Part shown: piece by piece, positions 40,298 through 43,314 of the stretch | Numbering within the stretch: the first letter of the stretch is position 1 | Layout: each line of letters starts with the position of its first letter | NCBI GenBank assembly: GCA_947089145.1 | Contig: CAMUJH010000034.1 | Location: 1 to 43,314, forward strand | Direction of reading: 5' to 3' | Source: an uncultured Hungatella sp. | GTDB lineage: Bacteria; Bacillota; Clostridia; Lachnospirales; Lachnospiraceae | Length of the DNA stretch: 43,314 bases | The notes under the pieces: model-generated | What the model was told of the DNA's origin: nothing | Seen by the model: the letters and a program-made list of their open reading frames with translations, nothing else | Databases searched by the model: none | Translations under genes and position numbers: made by a program

Positions 40298-41806
40298 TTA
40301 AACCTTCTCAAACCCTGTCTTTTTCAGAAACTTTTCAAACGATTTCCTTCCCTTATCCGTACACTTGTAAACGCCGGAATCCTCCAGTACCCGCTCAAAA
40401 ACCAGCCCCACTTCCGCCTTCAGAATTTCCTGCACATTCTCCCTGGTCACATTCTCATATTTGGGAAGGAATTCCTTCACCCACTGCTCATGCTTTGCTA
40501 TGGCCTCATTGTCTCCCACAGCCTTTCCTTCCACGATATATTCCCCGAGAAGGGCCAGTTCCTCTTTCAGCCGGGAAGGCAGCACTGCCAGCCCCATTAC
40601 CTCAATCAGCCCGATATTTTCTTTCTTAATATGGTGCAGCTCCTGATGGGGGTGGTATACGCCCAGCGGGAACTCCTCGGTTGTAATATTATTGCGCAGC
40701 ACCAGATCCAGTTCAAAGAACTCCCCGTTTTTCCTGGCAATGGGCGTAATGGTATTGTGAGGCTCCCCTTCTGTCTCGGCAAAAATAAATGCCTCCTCAT
40801 CCGTATACCCTCTCCAGGCTTTCAGAATCACCTCTCCCAGATCCACCAGCCTGTCGCTGTCTTTTGCCCTGAGACGGATCACTGACATGGGCCAGTATAC
40901 GATCCCAGCCTCCACGTCCTCAAAGCCCTTCATCTTATATTTCTTCTCCATAGGCGCCTTGGCCATAGCAAATGTGTAATGTCCTCCCTGGAAATGGTCA
41001 TGGCTTAAAATGGAACCGCCTACAATAGGCAGATCCGCATTGGAGCCCAGGAAATAATGGGGGAACAATTCCACAAAATCAAACAGCTTAATAAAGGTAG
41101 CCCTCTCAATCTTCATGGGAACGTGTTTCCCGTTAAAGACAATACAGTGCTCATTATAGTACACATAGGGAGAATACTGAAATCCCCAGGCATTGTCATT
41201 GATGGTAATGGGAATGATCCGGTGATTATTCCTGGCCGGATGATTGGCACGGCCTGCATACCCTATATTTTCCATGCACAGCAGGCATTTGGGGTATCCG
41301 CTCTGCTTGGCAAGCTTGGCAGCGGCAATGGCCTTGGGATCTTTCTCCGGCTTTGACAGATTGATGGTAATGTCCAAATCGCCGTACTTTGACCGGGCCA
41401 CCCATTTTATATCCTTACATACGCGGTATCTGCGTATATAATCCGAATCCTGGCTTAATTTATAAAAATAATCCGTGGCCGCCTTTGGGGACTCCTGATA
41501 CTTTTTCCAGAAGGCATGTACCACCTCCACCGGTCTTGGCATAAGACAATTCATAAGCCTTGTATCGAAAAGATCCCGATAAGTAATATTGTCGTCTGGC
41601 ATGACCCCGGTTTCATGGGCATAGTCCAACAGTTCCTTCAGCACCTCTTCCAGCGCTACCGGCCTCTTTACATTCTCCGGCTCCTCATAGTCATCCATAT
41701 GCAGCACATCCAAGATCTGATTGGTAGCATAGATCCTGTCTACCTCCGTGATTAAACCTGTGTCCAACCCATACTGTACCAGTTTGCCAATCGCTTCGTA
41801 TACCAT
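40298..41806 (-). CDS. galT: UDP-glucose--hexose-1-phosphate uridylyltransferase (Bacillus-type)
   Basis: 502 aa from the ATG at 41806, with GGGAGG 7 bases upstream. The frame is open for 52 further codons but these are leader. It is the long Firmicutes GalT class. NILY-type N-terminal helices (VYEAIGKLVQYGLDTGLI) are followed by PARNNHRIIPITINDNAWGFQYSPYVYYNEHCIVF near 215-250 and GSILSHDHFQGGHYTFAMAKAP near 290, which carries the His-rich nucleotidyl-transfer site. It acts in the Leloir pathway. No galK or galE is present. A TATAAT-like sequence lies near 41900 as its possible -10. The two MITE-like elements lie further upstream. Confidence 0.94.
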   Translation of the reverse strand: MVYEAIGKLVQYGLDTGLITEVDRIYATNQILDVLHMDDYEEPENVKRPVALEEVLKELLDYAHETGVMPDDNITYRDLFDTRLMNCLMPRPVEVVHAFWKKYQESPKAATDYFYKLSQDSDYIRRYRVCKDIKWVARSKYGDLDITINLSKPEKDPKAIAAAKLAKQSGYPKCLLCMENIGYAGRANHPARNNHRIIPITINDNAWGFQYSPYVYYNEHCIVFNGKHVPMKIERATFIKLFDFVELFPHYFLGSNADLPIVGGSILSHDHFQGGHYTFAMAKAPMEKKYKMKGFEDVEAGIVYWPMSVIRLRAKDSDRLVDLGEVILKAWRGYTDEEAFIFAETEGEPHNTITPIARKNGEFFELDLVLRNNITTEEFPLGVYHPHQELHHIKKENIGLIEVMGLAVLPSRLKEELALLGEYIVEGKAVGDNEAIAKHEQWVKEFLPKYENVTRENVQEILKAEVGLVFERVLEDSGVYKCTDKGRKSFEKFLKKTGFEKV

Positions 41807-41965
41807 CTTATTACCTCCCAATTCGTCATGATTGCCTTTTTGGCAGATGTCATGTTCTTTATGCAGAAGCCAAATTCCCGTTAAATGGCCGTTATGTTTA
41901 TTATAATACATTCCAGGTAAAAAAAACATAGATGTTCTATTACTTTTGTTATATTTTACCACTTA

Positions 41966-42130
41966 CTAGAGCGTGTTTGAAAATTGCTTTCCGTCAGATG
42001 TGCGTCACAGTTTGCGGGAGATCTGGCCCGAATGAGGGAGGCGTAGTGGGCTACGTTGACCGAATGAGGGCCAGATCTCCCGCAAAGTGGGGCGTGCAGA
42101 TGGCGGGAATGAATTTTCAACACGCTCTAG
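41966..42130. mobile_element. MITE-like element A (165 bp)
   Basis: No reading frame. Ends CTAGAGCGTGTTTGAAAATT and the inverse at 42112-42130, with a one-base indel, flanked by TA on each side. A perfect inner inverted repeat of 19 bases (TTTGCGGGAGATCTGGCCC at 42011-42029 and complement at 42068-42086) makes nearly the whole element foldable. TA duplication and size fit MITEs of the IS630/Tc1-mariner type. Confidence 0.8.
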
Positions 42131-42288
42131 TACATCATTGCATTAATTCCTAAGCAATAGTACTCGCTCTCTACGCCAGGAGCACGTCTGCGAAGCTAGA
42201 TGTAGGGTCCACTACACCGTCGCTTCGCAGACGCACACCTGACGCAGATATCAAGCACTATTACTCAGTTATTAATGCAACGATGTAC
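42130..42288. mobile_element. MITE-like element B (159 bp)
   Basis: Terminal inverted repeats of 18 bases with one mismatch: GTACATCATTGCATTAAT at 42130-42147 and the inverse at 42271-42288, flanked by TA (42128-42129 and 42289-42290). A perfect inner repeat CGTCTGCGAAGC/GCTTCGCAGACG lies in the middle. It abuts element A, sharing the CTAGTA junction. No coding frame. Confidence 0.8.
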
Positions 42289-42800
42289 TAGATTTTATTG
42301 ACAAATTTTCGTATCCGCTGGGTCACCAGCCCTCCTAAAAGCCCAATGACCCCTCCTGCCACAGTTCCGGCTGCCAAAAGGAACGGCAGATAATAGAAAA
42401 CGCCGGCAGTCTCCGTCACAAGGGCCGCCACGGTCAGCTGGCCGATATTGTGGCCGATCCCTCCTATAATGCTGACCCCTATCTGGCTAAACCAGTTGGT
42501 TCTGCGGGACAAAATCATGAGAATTAAGCTTAATGCCCCTCCTGCAAGGCCATATATCATGCTGAACAGATTGCCAAATGTACATCCTACCAGGACGATG
42601 CGGATCAGAGAAACTGCTGCTGTTCCCTTCACTCCCACTGTATACAGCCCGACTATGGTAACCAGGTTGGCCAGCCCAAGCTTAACCCCGGGAATCGGAA
42701 TGGGAATCGGAATAATGGCTTCCAAATAGCTGAAAATAAATGCCAGGCTTATAAGCATTCCGTAGGTAGCCACCAGCTTCCCTTTTTCTTTCGATTTCAT
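42288..42800 (-). CDS. Gx transporter family membrane protein (EetB-like)
   Basis: 170 aa from the ATG at 42800, with AAGGAAGG upstream. The upstream GTG is weaker. Five or six hydrophobic helices. The family pattern (heptaprenyl diphosphate synthase component I/Gx transporter) is clear: GMLISLAFIFSYLEAIIPIP, PGVKLGLANLVTIVGLY, RIVLVGCTFGNLFSMIYGLAGG and GGIGHNIGQLTVAALV. Relatives next to FMN-binding proteins belong to flavin-based extracellular electron transfer loci, and an FMN-binding protein gene lies immediately upstream. The stop codon TAG (42290-42288) is formed by the TA target site plus the first base of element B. Confidence 0.85.
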   Translation of the reverse strand: MKSKEKGKLVATYGMLISLAFIFSYLEAIIPIPIPIPGVKLGLANLVTIVGLYTVGVKGTAAVSLIRIVLVGCTFGNLFSMIYGLAGGALSLILMILSRRTNWFSQIGVSIIGGIGHNIGQLTVAALVTETAGVFYYLPFLLAAGTVAGGVIGLLGGLVTQRIRKFVNKI

Positions 42801-42830
42801 ATATCGTATTACCTTCCTTTCCGCTATCAC

Positions 42831-42863
42831 AAAAGAACAGGCAGTTGGATACTGCCTGTTCCC
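42831..42863 (-). terminator. Hairpin between the FMN-binding and Gx genes
   Basis: Minus strand GAACAGGCAGT-ATCCA-ACTGCCTGTTC followed by TTTT. It would partly terminate transcription between the two genes. Confidence 0.7.
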
Positions 42864-42940
42864 CTTAATTTCTATAAATGACTGCGAAAGTCTCTGCTGT
42901 GTTCCCCAGCATATGCAATTTCAAAACTCTGCAGAAGATC

Positions 42941-43314
42941 TTACTGCGCTTTGTCAAGAGCCGCCTGCACTGCCTTCATAGCCGCCTCGCTGCTGACCGT
43001 GCTGCCTGCTATGGCATCCACCTGGGCGGAGCCTGCCTCCACAAATGCCGGTTCCAGCTTCTTGATGGCGTCCGCTCCAAGCCCCGGAGTCTCTCCAGCC
43101 CCTGTCAGTTCCACAGACTCAATCCCGGCATCGCCGATTACCACCTTCGCCGTTATGTCGCCGCCAAAGCCCTTGGCGCTTCCCTCATACGTTCCCGGCT
43201 TGTAGCCTGCCTTTGCACCTGCCTCGCTGTTTCCGGAAGTATCTGCTTTGTCTCCCGCTGCCTGATCAAGAGCCGCCTGCACCGCCTTCACAGCCGCCTC
43301 GCTGCTGATGGTGC
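42941..43314 (-). CDS. FMN-binding domain repeat protein (5' end outside window)
   Basis: The C-terminal 124 residues are visible. One complete FMN-binding domain is seen: YKPGTYEGSAKGFGGDITAKV, ELTGAGETPGLGADAI and the flavin-site-like VDAIAGSTVSSEAAMKAV. A second, identical-looking end segment (SSEAAVKAVQAALDQAAG) lies at the right edge, 104 codons earlier, so the protein has at least two tandem modules. Such extracellular flavoproteins carry covalent FMN attached by ApbE and relay electrons out of the cell. No signal peptide can be judged because the N-terminus is missing. It ends after QAALDKAQ. Confidence 0.88.
   Translation of the reverse strand, partial: TISSEAAVKAVQAALDQAAGDKADTSGNSEAGAKAGYKPGTYEGSAKGFGGDITAKVVIGDAGIESVELTGAGETPGLGADAIKKLEPAFVEAGSAQVDAIAGSTVSSEAAMKAVQAALDKAQ

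Noticed and set aside
41807-41962. N-terminal extension of galT
   Set aside because: The ATG at 41806 has GGGAGG at correct spacing and gives the usual N-terminus. The extension covers the likely promoter.

Overview
The window is chromosomal DNA of a gut-type Lachnospiraceae (Clostridium cluster XIVa) bacterium. The evidence is the Firmicutes order rimP-nusA-ylxR-L7Ae-infB-rbfA-nrnA-truB-ribF followed by rpsO-pnp, strong AGGAGG ribosome binding sites, DUF1292, YlxR and Gx-transporter families, and a Bacillus-type galT. Almost everything lies on the minus strand. Plus-strand genes are a CYTH protein, an unknown protein, a Cu/Zn SOD-like protein and a YihY protein.

Region 1 (1-4760) is accessory. 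It holds a partial secreted protein, a membrane-anchored partner, a glycerophosphotransferase-like protein cut off after its N-terminal half, and a TnpB-family protein. In the TnpB-like protein all three RuvC catalytic acids are replaced while the zinc ribbon is intact. Around it are 400-490 bp of structured non-coding DNA, including a perfect 32-bp palindrome. This is the most unusual part of the window and looks like a domesticated, nuclease-dead, RNA-guided DNA-binding protein.

Region 2 (4761-14288) is housekeeping: CYTH triphosphatase, DUF1292, cobalamin adenosyltransferase with a UvrD-type helicase, gltX, mgtE with a long leader, an unknown protein and a YtcJ-type amidohydrolase.

Region 3 (14431-28360) is the translation and RNA-processing block. 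A strong promoter at 26730-26758 drives rimP through ribF. A second promoter inside the ribF 3' end drives rpsO-pnp. A third drives infC-rpmI-rplT through an L20-type leader, and infC starts at a rare ATT codon.

Region 4 (28545-34246) holds a Cu/Zn SOD-like protein, a TatD-like hydrolase, an ABC transporter without a binding protein, an Atg22-like MFS permease and a YihY/BrkB membrane protein.

Region 5 (34349-41806) is sugar metabolism. It contains a mannitol-type PTS EIICBA, a DeoR regulator, a SorE-like zinc dehydrogenase and a FruK-type kinase in one operon with repeated operator-like sites, followed upstream by a HAD phosphatase and galT. There is no mtlD, and the gene set suggests oxidation of hexitol phosphate to a ketose 1-phosphate that FruK then phosphorylates.

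Region 6 (41966-43314) holds two abutting MITE-like elements with TA target sites, an EetB/Gx-family membrane protein whose stop codon lies on the element boundary, and the C-terminal end of a repeat-containing FMN-binding protein. The last two suggest flavin-based extracellular electron transfer.
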